A DNA stretch of 61,269 bases, from positions 1 through 61,269 of the forward strand of contig CATNCP010000002.1 of the NCBI GenBank assembly GCA_950096615.1, given 5' to 3'. The notes beneath the pieces are model-generated. The model made no database searches, had not been told where the DNA came from, and was given only the letters and a program-made list of their open reading frames with translations. The stretch comes from an uncultured Kangiella sp. Its GTDB lineage: Bacteria > Pseudomonadota > Gammaproteobacteria > Enterobacterales > Kangiellaceae. Made by a program: the position numbers and the translations under genes. Positions 1-7,835 of the stretch are shown here, in pieces. Every line of letters starts with the position of its first letter. The stretch's first letter is position 1.

Positions 1-303
1 CAGCTGGCAAAAGACCTGTCTCACTTGGGCACCATTGAGCTCTATTCAGAATCTATCGCGGTTGATCTCATCGTCAACTCCGTCAGCTTTAACGCAGACA
101 AATTCTTAGATCAAATTACAGTAGCCGCCAACGCCGTCGCCTACGACCTCAACTACGGCGACAAAGCAGGATTATTTCTCGACGCAGCAAAACCGCATAC
201 CAACCACCAAATTCATGGGCTAGGCATGTTGATTGAACAAGGTGCAGAGTCGTTTGGACTTTGGACGGGGAAGTATCCTGATACGTCTTTGGTTTCTTTG
301 TAA
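1..303 (+). CDS. aroE: shikimate dehydrogenase AroE, C-terminal part (cut by window edge)
   Basis: The reading frame is open from base 1 (QLAKDLSH...) to the stop at 301-303, so this is about 100 C-terminal residues of a longer protein. The segments VAYDLNY and HGLGMLIEQGAESFGLWTGKYPDT match the end of shikimate dehydrogenase, where the conserved GLGMLVxQAAxxFxLWxGxxPD block closes the NADP-binding domain. The enzyme reduces 3-dehydroshikimate to shikimate with NADPH in the cytoplasmic chorismate pathway. The catalytic Lys/Asp domain lies upstream of the window. The next gene is 360 bases away behind a repeat, so aroE probably ends its transcript here. Confidence 0.85.
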   Translation, partial: QLAKDLSHLGTIELYSESIAVDLIVNSVSFNADKFLDQITVAANAVAYDLNYGDKAGLFLDAAKPHTNHQIHGLGMLIEQGAESFGLWTGKYPDTSLVSL

Positions 304-666
304 TTTCTATGTCATTCCACCGTTAAATCGCTGAATCTAGTGATTTTTACGATGTTTCGCCTTTCAGCGAGTTACTTTTCTTGCGTGGACAAGAAAAGTA
401 ACCAAAAGAAGTCCACCCCTATATTGAGATCATTCTACGAATGATTTCCTTCGAACAAACCAAGTTACTTAACGCACCGTGAAATACAGTCCCTCCATGG
501 CCTGTTTTTCACTATCAAAATCATCCACGATTTTGATTGCTATAACTTGCTTTATCCTCAGCTCAATATAAAGGGTAGGTAGCGCTTCACTTAGCTGATA
601 TATTCAACTAAACGTTACTAATTTAGAATAACAAGATAAATCTAATTAAATTTAAAGGAGTATACT
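304..666. repeat. structured repeat element between aroE and an orphan gene
   Basis: This stretch without a gene is full of inverted repeats. A perfect 13-bp arm pair (GTTACTTTTCTTG at 371-383, complement at 390-402) encloses six bases. Next come outer 9-bp arms TATATTGAG (420-428) and CTCAATATA (562-570). Between these arms sit three further hairpins: 429-435/439-445 (7 bp, loop TAC), 479-489/502-512 (11 bp, one mismatch) and 514-522/529-537 (9 bp perfect). The whole could fold as a multibranched cloverleaf. From memory, the TTACTTTTCTT...AAGAAAAGTAA motif recurs between genes in many gammaproteobacteria. I infer a non-autonomous repetitive element. No coding potential is seen. Confidence 0.6.
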
Positions 667-1275
667 TTGGATCTTTTTCATTCTTTATGGAATATTGATT
701 GGGCTAAGGTTACGAATATTTTCTCCATCTTCAGTACATTAGCCATTATTATCATTAGTATTTTTGGATTAAATACATGGCGTAAACAACTAAAAGGTAC
801 TAGTGAGTATGAGTTATCCAAAAAAGCTATACTATTAACATATGAGGTACAGCAATTAATTCAGGATGTCAGAAACCCAATGTTGCACCTACCCAGAGAA
901 GAGGTTGAATCTGGTAATCGCCTTGAAGCCGAACAAAAGATTTACTCAGACCGATTTGAATTACTTGATAATAAATGGGCCCAACTTAGGACTGTTATAC
1001 TTGAATCGAAAGTTATTTGGACCAATGCTGCTACTGAAAGTTTTGAAGACCTAAAAAGAGTTATTGGTAAACTTAGAGGTGCCATTTGGCTACATTTCTG
1101 GATGAAAGGTGCATATGCTGGACCTGGTACTACCGTAGACGATAGTCCAGAAAGAAAACAGCAAAACGACAAAGTCGTTTATTTCATATCGGACTCTGAT
1201 GACTTTTCTACAGAAATAAATAAAGCGGTTCAACAAGTTGAAAACTTTTTTAAACAGAAGGTCAGAGGTAAGTAA
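667..1275 (+). CDS. hypothetical single-pass membrane protein, orphan
   Basis: I do not recognise the family. The 202-residue protein has one N-terminal hydrophobic helix (about residues 18-37, IFSTLAIIIISIFGL) followed by a charged, mostly helical soluble part that would face the cytoplasm if the N terminus is outside. The start is TTG at 667, chosen because AAAGGAG lies at 654-660 with ideal spacing. Base composition is clearly more AT-rich than the core genes on either side. It sits alone between two repeat elements (304-666 and 1312-1431) in a gap between aroE and the VOC/yhfA/crp block, which suggests an acquired accessory gene. Function unknown. Confidence 0.7.
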   Translation: MDLFHSLWNIDWAKVTNIFSIFSTLAIIIISIFGLNTWRKQLKGTSEYELSKKAILLTYEVQQLIQDVRNPMLHLPREEVESGNRLEAEQKIYSDRFELLDNKWAQLRTVILESKVIWTNAATESFEDLKRVIGKLRGAIWLHFWMKGAYAGPGTTVDDSPERKQQNDKVVYFISDSDDFSTEINKAVQQVENFFKQKVRGK

Positions 1276-1311
1276 GCTTCATAATATTCTGCTTATAGAG
1301 ACTTAAACTTG

Positions 1312-1431
1312 TCTAGCTTCTGAGCTAGGGCAAGGCGCGGCAAAACAGTATGAGAATGCGGAGCGTACTGAAGTACGTGAGCACATTCGAATACTGTTTT
1401 AACAAAGCATTGCCGACGATCAGATGCTAGA
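1312..1431. repeat. 120-bp imperfect palindrome overlapping the end of the VOC gene
   Basis: The arms are symmetrical over almost the full length. TCTAGC (1312-1317) pairs with GCTAGA (1426-1431), GGCAAG (1329-1334) nearly with ATTGCC (1409-1414), AAAACAGTAT (1342-1351) exactly with ATACTGTTTT (1391-1400), and GCGTACT (1363-1369) with AGTACGT (1372-1378). The centre GGAGCGTACTGAAGTACGTGA resembles a class of dispersed intergenic palindromes of gammaproteobacteria that I know by pattern only. It overlaps the last codons of the minus-strand VOC gene (stop at 1420-1422), so it may supply that gene's terminus or a bidirectional termination hairpin. Confidence 0.65.
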
Positions 1432-1824
1432 TACGATTGGTGGGTGGTGAATCATCTGCACCCTATTCCCATCCGGATCCATGCAATAGAAGCTGGTAGC
1501 GCCGTCGCGGTGGCGGCGTGGCTCTGTGAGCATCTGTACGCCGTGATGCTTTAGAAAATCGAACCACTGATCCACTTCATCGGCGTTATTCATGATAAAG
1601 CCAAGGTGATCGAGTTTTTGACCGCCAGACGTGTTCAAATCGGGCTGTTTACGGTGCAGGGCGAGGTTGTCGTGACCTTTTGAGGTTAAGTAGACGTTGT
1701 CCTCGTCAGGACGCCATTCGACGTCCATACCGAGTAATTTAACGTAAAAGTGCTCTACGGCAGCTAAGTCATCAACAAATAGCGCTAAATGGCGCATGCC
1801 GAGGTGTTGGGCTGGTCGATTCAT
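1420..1824 (-). CDS. VOC (glyoxalase/bleomycin-resistance) family protein
   Basis: 134 residues forming a single VOC unit with two beta-alpha-beta-beta-beta modules. The first module begins GMRHLALFVDDLAAVEHFYVKLLGM, with the usual metal-ligand His near residue 12. The second begins LDHLGFIMNNADEVDQWFDFL. The end DPDGNRVQMIHH carries Gln where glyoxalase I often has a Glu ligand, so it may not be a canonical lactoylglutathione lyase. The substrate cannot be deduced. The start ATG has AAGGAG about 10 bases upstream. It is followed 18 bases upstream on the same strand by the OsmC gene, so the two may be co-transcribed. The last codons lie inside a large palindrome. Confidence 0.8.
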   Translation of the reverse strand: MNRPAQHLGMRHLALFVDDLAAVEHFYVKLLGMDVEWRPDEDNVYLTSKGHDNLALHRKQPDLNTSGGQKLDHLGFIMNNADEVDQWFDFLKHHGVQMLTEPRRHRDGATSFYCMDPDGNRVQMIHHPPIVSSI

Positions 1825-1842
1825 TATTGAATGACTCCTTAA

Positions 1843-2241
1843 CTAGACTGGCACGATTTCGAAACTGGTTTCGACCGGCATATTCGGATCCAGCGAGTGC
1901 ATGACCGAACAATACTTTTCTACCGATAAATCCACGGCTTTTTTGACTTGCTTGGTCGATAAGTCTTTGCCTCGGACTACGAATTTAAGCTTTAAACCTG
2001 TAAAACGGCGTGGTGGCTCGTCGGCACGATCCGAGTCTACTTCACAGTGACAGCCAGTGATATTTTGGCGAGCTTTTTTAAGTATCATAACGACATCCAC
2101 CGATGAGCAAGCGCCTATCGACATCAATAGATTTTCCATTGGCGAGACGTAATCGCCCTCGCCACCGAACATAACGTTCTGTCTTTTGCTGTTTTTTCCA
2201 ATAAAATTGAGGTCATTGACCCAGTCGACAGTTACTTTCAT
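1843..2241 (-). CDS. yhfA: OsmC/Ohr family protein YhfA
   Basis: The 132-residue product starting MKVTVDWVNDLNFIG aligns over its whole length with E. coli YhfA (MQARVKWVEGLTFLG...). It has the two conserved cysteines of OsmC-type thiol peroxidases, in GACSSVDVV and EKYCSVMH, and the SPMENLLMSIGAC block. I set the start at the ATG at 2241 because homologues begin there; the open frame reaches 2292 without a better start. It is divergent from crp, the same arrangement as in E. coli and next to vfr in Pseudomonas. It is probably a cytoplasmic protein that reduces organic peroxides, but the physiological substrate of YhfA is not established. Confidence 0.85.
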   Translation of the reverse strand: MKVTVDWVNDLNFIGKNSKRQNVMFGGEGDYVSPMENLLMSIGACSSVDVVMILKKARQNITGCHCEVDSDRADEPPRRFTGLKLKFVVRGKDLSTKQVKKAVDLSVEKYCSVMHSLDPNMPVETSFEIVPV

Positions 2242-2368
2242 GTGATTTGTGACCCAGTTTGAACTTTTAAAGGCTATATAGTGCCACAACAAATTTGATT
2301 TTAAAGAGGCACGGCACTAAGATTTCATGCTATATTTTGAAAGATTACAACAAAATAGGAAATAATAT

Positions 2369-3004
2369 ATGGCGTTACCTTATCATTTGGCTCAAGACGA
2401 GACCATTCAGTGGTTCCTGAATCATTGTCAGAGGCGCCGTTTCCCTACTAAAAGCACTCTTATCTACGCTGGCGACTCGTCCAATACACTGTATTTCTTG
2501 CTAGAAGGCTCAGTTACTGTATTAATTGAAGACGACGAAGGCCGTGAGTTAGTGCTTGCTTACCTTAATCCAGGTGATTTCTTCGGTGAAATGGGCTTAT
2601 TCACCGACGAGCATGATCGTACTGCTTGGGTAAGAACTAAAACCGAATGTGAAGTTGCGGAAATCAGTTACGAGAAATTCCGTCAGCTGACCAAAGAAAA
2701 TCCAGACGTTTTATTCAAGTTAGCGACGCAATTGGCTAATCGCTTGCAAAAGACCAGCCGTAAAGTCGGCGATTTGGCATTCCTAGACGTTACCGGTCGT
2801 GTTGCACACGCGCTGTTAGAGTTAGCGAAAGAGCCAGACGCTATGACACACCCTGACGGCATGCAGATTAAAGTCACCCGCCAAGAGTTGAGCCGTATCG
2901 TTGGTTGTTCTCGTGAAATGGTTGGGCGTGTTTTGAAAGCGCTTGAAGAACAAGATCACATCCATGTTAAAGGAAAAACCATGGTGATCTACGGCGCTCG
3001 ATAA
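2369..3004 (+). CDS. crp: cAMP receptor protein Crp (Vfr-like)
   Basis: 211 residues, the usual length. The N-terminal cyclic-nucleotide-binding beta roll contains [12 protein letters not shown] and [18 protein letters not shown], the cAMP pocket. E. coli Crp has Ser after the pocket Arg; here it is Thr, as in Pseudomonas Vfr. The dimerisation helix is followed by the block [29 protein letters not shown] and a C-terminal helix-turn-helix, [24 protein letters not shown], whose RE.VGR recognition helix matches that of Crp. It should bind TGTGA-N6-TCACA sites as a global regulator. The start ATG has AGGA eight bases upstream. It ends at a strong terminator (3038-3057). Confidence 0.95.
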   Translation: MALPYHLAQDETIQWFLNHCQRRRFPTKSTLIYAGDSSNTLYFLLEGSVTVLIEDDEGRELVLAYLNPGDFFGEMGLFTDEHDRTAWVRTKTECEVAEISYEKFRQLTKENPDVLFKLATQLANRLQKTSRKVGDLAFLDVTGRVAHALLELAKEPDAMTHPDGMQIKVTRQELSRIVGCSREMVGRVLKALEEQDHIHVKGKTMVIYGAR

Positions 3005-3037
3005 GAGCTGCTAAGAATATATATTTTGTCGTAATTC

Positions 3038-3066
3038 AGCCCTGCAACTGCAGGGCTTTTTATTTT
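3038..3066 (+). terminator. rho-independent terminator after crp
   Basis: AGCCCTGCA (3038-3046) pairs with TGCAGGGCT (3049-3057), followed by TTTTTATTTT. It sits between crp and the convergent SIMPL gene, whose stop is at 3065. The A/T-rich flanks could allow it to act on both strands, but the U-tract is clear only for crp. Confidence 0.85.
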
Positions 3067-3778
3067 AGGGTTTCTCTAAATCAAAGATAGCTTCGATATC
3101 TGCCGAAAATTTTATTTTAGCTTTTAAATATTGATTCATATCTTCCGGCATTCTCGAAGCCGTTACAGTTATTTTTTCGACTGCCTCTTTATCAAACGAA
3201 TAAAAGTCATAGCTATCCGAATAATTCGAATTAATACTATAAACAGAGCCTAATACCATACCGAACATTTCAGCAGTATCTTTGGCTTCTGAAATAGCGT
3301 TTTTGATCGCCATTTCTTTAGCCTTTGCTTGATACTCTTTCTCTTTGCTGGACTTTAAATCAACATCTCGGATTTCTTGAACTCCCTTTGAAAGTGCATA
3401 ATCCAAAAATATGTTAAGTTGCTCTAAATTATTCAGTGTAAGCGTAATACCACGAGTCGCAATATATCCATCATTGACTCTTCTCCCTTCTAGGTCATAA
3501 TCTGTATTAACTCGGGTTACAACCTTGGAGGATGAAAAATCATCTTCTGCTATATCAAACTCCCCAATCCCACTAATAAAATCTTTAAATGCAGTGTCCG
3601 TGGCTTGTTTTGCGAGTAACGCTGTATCTTTCTTAAACTCTAACTTCAGCTTAATCTTTGCACTATCAGGCGCGGCAGTGTAAACACCTTCTCCTTCAAC
3701 AAATATATGCCTTCCCTGAGGCGCAGCATCAATTGACACGCTTAACAACGTTAATAATATGCCTATTACAACTTTCAT
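3065..3778 (-). CDS. SIMPL (DUF541) domain periplasmic protein
   Basis: 237 residues. The N terminus MKVVIGILLTLLSVSIDAAPQ is a Sec signal peptide with cleavage likely after DAA or nearby. The mature part shows the SIMPL/DUF541 pattern: IFVEGEGVYTAAPDSAKIKLKLEF at the start, then the DIAEDDFSSSKVVTR and RGITLTLNNLEQLN segments, and a central helix with AKEMAIKNAISEAKDTAEMFG. E. coli YggE belongs to this family, whose biochemical role is unclear, with links to oxidative stress. It begins one base after the trpG stop codon, so it may be translated from the rpe-gph-trpG transcript. In Pseudomonas the trp genes themselves lie between trpG and the crp homologue. Confidence 0.8.
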   Translation of the reverse strand: MKVVIGILLTLLSVSIDAAPQGRHIFVEGEGVYTAAPDSAKIKLKLEFKKDTALLAKQATDTAFKDFISGIGEFDIAEDDFSSSKVVTRVNTDYDLEGRRVNDGYIATRGITLTLNNLEQLNIFLDYALSKGVQEIRDVDLKSSKEKEYQAKAKEMAIKNAISEAKDTAEMFGMVLGSVYSINSNYSDSYDFYSFDKEAVEKITVTASRMPEDMNQYLKAKIKFSADIEAIFDLEKP

Positions 3779-3779
3779 T

Positions 3780-4631
3780 TTAAATTTCCTTGTTATTTAT
3801 AAAGTTCTTCAACAGCTGATGCCCCTTCTCGCTCAAAATCGATTCGGGATGGAACTGGACGCCTTCGAGTTTTAGGGTTTTATGCTTAATGCCCATGATG
3901 TATTCCAGCTCGCCTTCTTCGTCTTCGGTCCAAGCAGTAATTTCAAACTCTTCTGGCAGGCTCGGTTCCTCAACAATCAAAGAATGATAGCGCGTTGCTT
4001 CAAGCGGATTTGGCAATCCTGCGAACACGCCAGTGTCTTTATGATAAATTGGCGAGGTTTTACCATGCATCACTTGTTTCGCTTGGATGACTTTGCCGCC
4101 GAAAACTTGAGCCATCGCTTGGTGACCAAGACAAACGCCTAATATTGGGTAGTCTGTGGCTAGTTTTTGCAGAATATCGAGTGTCACACCCGACTCATTC
4201 GGTGTACAAGGGCCTGGCGAAATCACAATATAATCAGGCTTTAGGTCTTTTACTTCTTCAACCGTCAGTTCGTCATTACGCTTAACCAAAACATCCAGCT
4301 CTAATTGACCGAAATACTGCACTAGGTTGTAGGTGAACGAGTCATAATTATCCACCATCAATAGCTTTTTGCGACTAGCTGGTGGTGACTTAATGATGAT
4401 GGTGCCAATACCGAAACCTAGACTCAGCAACAACATGGTGATTAATGGCCAATGATTAGCGACAAAGCCTGTTTCGCCCTCATAGCTACTCTTTTGAGAA
4501 CAATAATCATCGTCATAATGAAAACTACCGCCAGCGTCGAGACACTGTTCAATTGCCGCTTGATCGCTAGCGTAATGAGCCAGCGTTGCCAAAATCATTA
4601 AGGCTGCAAATATCCACCAAACTTTACGCAT
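3780..4631 (-). CDS. trpG: membrane-anchored TrpG: two-TM domain fused to anthranilate/ADC synthase glutaminase
   Basis: 283 residues in one uninterrupted frame. Residues 1-90 form a hairpin anchor: helix about 4-20, a loop with Cys30 and Cys44 ([15 protein letters not shown]), helix about 62-80, then SRKK. Residues 90-283 are a complete class I glutamine amidotransferase of TrpG/PabA type, with [20 protein letters not shown], the nucleophile Cys167 in GVCLGHQ, and His261/Glu263 in QFHPES. The predicted topology puts the enzyme in the cytoplasm and the Cys pair in the periplasm. The family supplies ammonia to TrpE or PabB, neither of which is nearby. The normal start would be Met92, but no Shine-Dalgarno sequence precedes it. 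It lies 24 bases after gph. Confidence 0.85.
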   Translation of the reverse strand: MRKVWWIFAALMILATLAHYASDQAAIEQCLDAGGSFHYDDDYCSQKSSYEGETGFVANHWPLITMLLLSLGFGIGTIIIKSPPASRKKLLMVDNYDSFTYNLVQYFGQLELDVLVKRNDELTVEEVKDLKPDYIVISPGPCTPNESGVTLDILQKLATDYPILGVCLGHQAMAQVFGGKVIQAKQVMHGKTSPIYHKDTGVFAGLPNPLEATRYHSLIVEEPSLPEEFEITAWTEDEEGELEYIMGIKHKTLKLEGVQFHPESILSEKGHQLLKNFINNKEI

Positions 4632-4655
4632 ACATCACCTTACGCATTTATAACC

Positions 4656-5345
4656 TCACGCATAAACATCTTCCCCCACCGAAATCATCGGAATTAACGC
4701 CTCTAGGCTGTCGACAACAGTGTGGGGAATCTCCTGAGGCCTAATATCACTCGCCATCAAGGCATAACCGTAGCTAACGCCAACAAAGGGCATAGCGGCA
4801 TTCACCGCTGCTTGTGCATCTTTCGACGAATCCCCAATCATCCAACTGTCTTCTGGCTGGATGCCCAAGTTACGACAAACATGCAGTAGCGGTTCAGCGC
4901 TTGGTTTCTTCTCCACCAAACTATCGCCACCCAACACCAGCTCAAAATACTCATCCAGTTTTAGGTGTTTTAAGATCGGGTCTATTAACTCATGCGGTTT
5001 GTTGCTAACCACCGCCATCTTTATTCCAGCCACCTTGAGATAGTCTAAAAATCCTTGAACACCATCGAACATCACTGAACGATCTGCGGGCAAGGCTCGA
5101 TAAAACTGCATGAATAATCGATAGGTTTGATCATACCACTCAGACTTGCCAAAAAAGTCCAAGGCATGCTCCACAAATACTTGCGCGCCACCACCAATCC
5201 AGCGTTTTACTTGGTTCAATGGTTGTTGTGGTAGGTCTAATTCTTCAAAGGTATTGTTGGCCGCGATCTGAATGTCAGCGGCACTATCGACGAGCGTCCC
5301 ATCAAGGTCAAAAATAACCAGCTGGGGCGATTTCAGTGATGTCAT
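4656..5345 (-). CDS. gph: phosphoglycolate phosphatase Gph (HAD family)
   Basis: 229 residues. HAD motif I is FDLDGTLVDSA near residue 12, with the nucleophile Asp and acid/base Asp. Motif II is VVSNKPHELI, the conserved Lys lies in VEKKPSAEPL, and motif IV is MIGDSSKDAQAA. The cap domain between motifs I and II is helical, as in phosphoglycolate phosphatases. It removes 2-phosphoglycolate, a by-product of DNA 3'-end repair, in the cytoplasm. It starts two bases after the rpe stop and precedes trpG, the order rpe-gph-trp known from Pseudomonas and, up to gph, from E. coli. Confidence 0.9.
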   Translation of the reverse strand: MTSLKSPQLVIFDLDGTLVDSAADIQIAANNTFEELDLPQQPLNQVKRWIGGGAQVFVEHALDFFGKSEWYDQTYRLFMQFYRALPADRSVMFDGVQGFLDYLKVAGIKMAVVSNKPHELIDPILKHLKLDEYFELVLGGDSLVEKKPSAEPLLHVCRNLGIQPEDSWMIGDSSKDAQAAVNAAMPFVGVSYGYALMASDIRPQEIPHTVVDSLEALIPMISVGEDVYA

Positions 5346-5347
5346 AA

Positions 5348-6025
5348 TTATCGTGATGCGCCTTTTTCAGCATTGTCCTTCATCTGTTTCACCGTTGCTT
5401 GATAATCATCGGTGTTAAAAATAGCAGAACCCGCGACAAAGGTATCGACGCCACAAGCTGCAATTTCTTCGATGTTGTCGATTTTGACACCACCATCAAT
5501 CTCAAGGCGAATGTCACGGCCTGTTTGATCAATCAGCTGGCGAACCTGTTGGCATTTGCGCAATGTTGAAGGGATAAAGCTTTGCCCACCAAAACCTGGA
5601 TTAACCGACATTAACAATACTAAATCGACTTTATCAATGATGTATTCCAAGGCGCTAACTGGAGTCGCAGGGTTTAATACCACGCCTGCCTTACAGCCGT
5701 GCTCTTTAATCAAACCAATAGTACGGTCGACATGTTTGGAAGCTTCTGGATGGAAGCTAATATAGGTCGCACCAGCTTTGGCAAAATCTGGAATGATGCT
5801 ATCCACAGGCTCAACCATTAAATGAACATCAATTGGCGCTTCAATGCCGTAGTCACGGAGTGCTTTACACACCATCGGGCCAATAGTTAGGTTGGGTACA
5901 TAGTGATTGTCCATGACATCAAAGTGAACCCAGTCAGAGCCTGCTTTGAGGACATTTTCAACTTCTTCGCCTAGACGTGCGAAGTCGGCAGAGAGGATAG
6001 AAGGCGCGATAACAATGTTTTGCAT
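5348..6025 (-). CDS. rpe: ribulose-phosphate 3-epimerase
   Basis: 225 residues, the normal size. It is a TIM barrel with all family signatures: [17 protein letters not shown] at the N terminus, [17 protein letters not shown] (a metal-binding His and a catalytic Asp), [37 protein letters not shown] (the second catalytic Asp) and VAGSAIF, the phosphate-binding end. It interconverts ribulose-5-phosphate and xylulose-5-phosphate in the pentose phosphate pathway. It is the first gene of the minus-strand operon rpe-gph-trpG, with a 109-base leader separating it from the DUF3050 gene. Confidence 0.95.
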   Translation of the reverse strand: MQNIVIAPSILSADFARLGEEVENVLKAGSDWVHFDVMDNHYVPNLTIGPMVCKALRDYGIEAPIDVHLMVEPVDSIIPDFAKAGATYISFHPEASKHVDRTIGLIKEHGCKAGVVLNPATPVSALEYIIDKVDLVLLMSVNPGFGGQSFIPSTLRKCQQVRQLIDQTGRDIRLEIDGGVKIDNIEEIAACGVDTFVAGSAIFNTDDYQATVKQMKDNAEKGASR

Positions 6026-6134
6026 AATAGGTCTATCGTAAATTTTTTGACCATTCTACAGAATCTTTATCACGACTTCTATTTTAGCATTGAAAGCTTC
6101 CCTGCTCTTCAACTTATCAAACGACAACTCTATA

Positions 6135-6887
6135 TTACGCAGCTTTCTCTTGTTTATTATTAATCGCGTCATGGACTGAATCCCACAACTTTGATCGTAG
6201 CTTTAAGCTTGTTACAGCAACATCTTCAGCACTTTGCCACTTTGCCTTGTCGTCACCACACAGGGCTTGCAGACATTTTTCGGCTAACGGACCATGCTCG
6301 TCACCATCCAGCTCAATATGACGCTCTAAGTAATAAATCAAGGTAGGACAATCGACTTTTTCGTCAGACATAACGTTTTTAATCGCCGTGAACATATCCG
6401 GAATCAGTTTTTCACGACCGTATAAAAAGGCTGAAGCGACTTCTACATCTGTACCGTCACGCGCTGTTTTCAAATTATACTCAACAAACTCACGCGCACC
6501 TTCTGGAATCAGACTCATGTCCTGTGTTCGAATAAATTCCTTAACACGGCTGGTATCCGCCCCCACTTCATCCATCGCTTTTAGGTATAAGGAATAGTGG
6601 CTAATGGCGTTGCCCTCAGGATCAAGATCGCTTTCTTCGCCAATAACAATTTCATTAATAAATCGCACGACTTCCGGATCTTGTTTTGATTCTACCCAAG
6701 GCACATCAACGCACGTCAGTCGCTGTTGTAACGACTTTAGTAAACTCATGAAGTCCCAAACCGCATAGATATGGTACTCCATAAATGTCCTAACGCTAGA
6801 AAGGCTATCCAAAGATTTGTAGGCTTTGTGATCCGCTAAATCGTTGTTGAATACTTCTAATGTATCTTTTAACTTTTCATTTAACAT
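6135..6887 (-). CDS. DUF3050 family protein, heme-oxygenase-like fold
   Basis: 250 residues, all-helical and without a signal peptide. It matches DUF3050 by MEYHIYAVWDFMSLLKSLQ near residue 37, GEESDLDPEGNAISHYSLYLKAM near 83, and YYLERHIELDGDEHGPLA near 196. The spaced acidic/His residues (EYH, EES, HIELDGDEH) sit where heme-oxygenase-like diiron oxidases bind metal, so a metal-dependent oxidase activity is possible; this is inference. The start ATG has GAGGAG five bases upstream. It is transcribed away from the hemerythrin-like gene across a 359-base AT-rich region. Partner and substrate unknown. Confidence 0.75.
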   Translation of the reverse strand: MLNEKLKDTLEVFNNDLADHKAYKSLDSLSSVRTFMEYHIYAVWDFMSLLKSLQQRLTCVDVPWVESKQDPEVVRFINEIVIGEESDLDPEGNAISHYSLYLKAMDEVGADTSRVKEFIRTQDMSLIPEGAREFVEYNLKTARDGTDVEVASAFLYGREKLIPDMFTAIKNVMSDEKVDCPTLIYYLERHIELDGDEHGPLAEKCLQALCGDDKAKWQSAEDVAVTSLKLRSKLWDSVHDAINNKQEKAA

Positions 6888-7246
6888 GGTGGCTCCTCAC
6901 AGTGGTTTGCATTCATCCCCCATCAGATGATGCAGATTTGACTTTATAATTTTCCCTGAACACTTTTGTAAGTCTTCTCTATCTAGTAATCACACCACCT
7001 TGAAAAAATCTATAATTACAGGACTATTTTTTTATTTTTTTATGACTTGGTTATCATTAATTTTGATTATTCAGGATTTTCTGCAAATTTGAATTGATGC
7101 TTATGCAATACTGCATAATGCAAATCCGCATTATTCCCTTATTTATTAATGGTTTATAGAGATTGAAAAACCTTTATATTTAGTGTCTACTAGGAGAATA
7201 CTAAGAGAAATAAATTCAATATTTTTAATTAGCTGAGGATCGTACG
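6888..7246. promoter_or_regulatory. AT-rich divergent intergenic region with a small palindrome
   Basis: No gene is seen in these 359 bases. The region is very AT-rich, as expected for two divergent promoters (DUF3050 and the hemerythrin-like gene). A perfect palindrome ATAATGC-AAATCC-GCATTAT lies at 7115-7134, preceded by a related GCAATACTGC at 7105-7114. It is about 110 bases upstream of the hemerythrin-like start and could be an operator. I do not recognise the binding protein. Confidence 0.4.
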
Positions 7247-7771
7247 ATGGGGTTTATTAAAGACTTTTTTACTAAGAGACCGAAGGTTGAACAAACGCCG
7301 GTGTCTCCACCTCAACCAAAGCCAAGCGCTGCGCCAAACAAAAAAGGAATACAATTCGACCCTGGACTAGTGGACAATCTAAAGAATGATCACAGCCACC
7401 TTGTAACGTTATTTGGCCAAATGTGGGAGCTGGGTTATCAAGCCAACAACCCCCAGAAACTCGCTGACTTGGTCACACAGTTCAAACGCGATTTCCAAGC
7501 TCACCTGCTTAAGGAAAACGTAAAGTTCTACGTTTATCTCGAACAGAATTTATCTAATGATAGTACGTCAATGGAACTGGTTCGTGACTTCCGCTCAGAA
7601 ATGAATGATATTGCTCATGCCGTTGTTAAGTTCTGTAAGCGCTACTCTAAGCCGCACGACATGAAAATTCTGCAAAAACATTTCCCTAATGATTATCAGC
7701 AGGTTGGCGAAGTATTAACGCACCGAGTGTCGTTAGAAGAAAACGAGTTGTACACTTTATATCAGCCTTAA
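7247..7771 (+). CDS. hemerythrin-like (HHE-type) helical protein
   Basis: 174 residues. A basic/Pro-rich N terminus (residues 1-35, KPKPSAAPNKK-like) is followed by a four-helix domain carrying possible metal ligands: DHSHLVTLF, FQAHLLKENVKFYVYLEQ, MNDIAHAVVKFCKRY and HRVSLEENELYTLY. This H...H(x)nE...E spacing resembles the hemerythrin HHE domain, which binds a diiron centre for O2 or NO sensing, or metal handling. Not every ligand of classical hemerythrin is evident, so the metal site is uncertain. ATG is preceded by GAGG eight bases upstream. It stands alone, between a divergent DUF3050 gene and a convergent VanZ gene. Confidence 0.6.
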   Translation: MGFIKDFFTKRPKVEQTPVSPPQPKPSAAPNKKGIQFDPGLVDNLKNDHSHLVTLFGQMWELGYQANNPQKLADLVTQFKRDFQAHLLKENVKFYVYLEQNLSNDSTSMELVRDFRSEMNDIAHAVVKFCKRYSKPHDMKILQKHFPNDYQQVGEVLTHRVSLEENELYTLYQP

Positions 7772-7817
7772 TTAAGAAAAATTAAGCACAAAAGTTAAGT
7801 AAGTATACCGATATAGC

Positions 7818-7835
7818 GCTGAAAGGGATTTCAGC
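7818..7835. terminator. short hairpin between convergent genes
   Basis: GCTGAAA (7818-7824), loop GGGA, TTTCAGC (7829-7835). It overlaps the stop codon of the minus-strand VanZ gene and lies after the hemerythrin-like gene. There is no good U-tract, so a terminator function is only possible. Confidence 0.3.

Noticed and set aside
2240-2265. TGTGACCCAGTTTGAAC near the yhfA start as a Crp site
   Set aside because: Only the left half TGTGA matches; the right half lacks TCACA, so autoregulation by Crp cannot be claimed from this.
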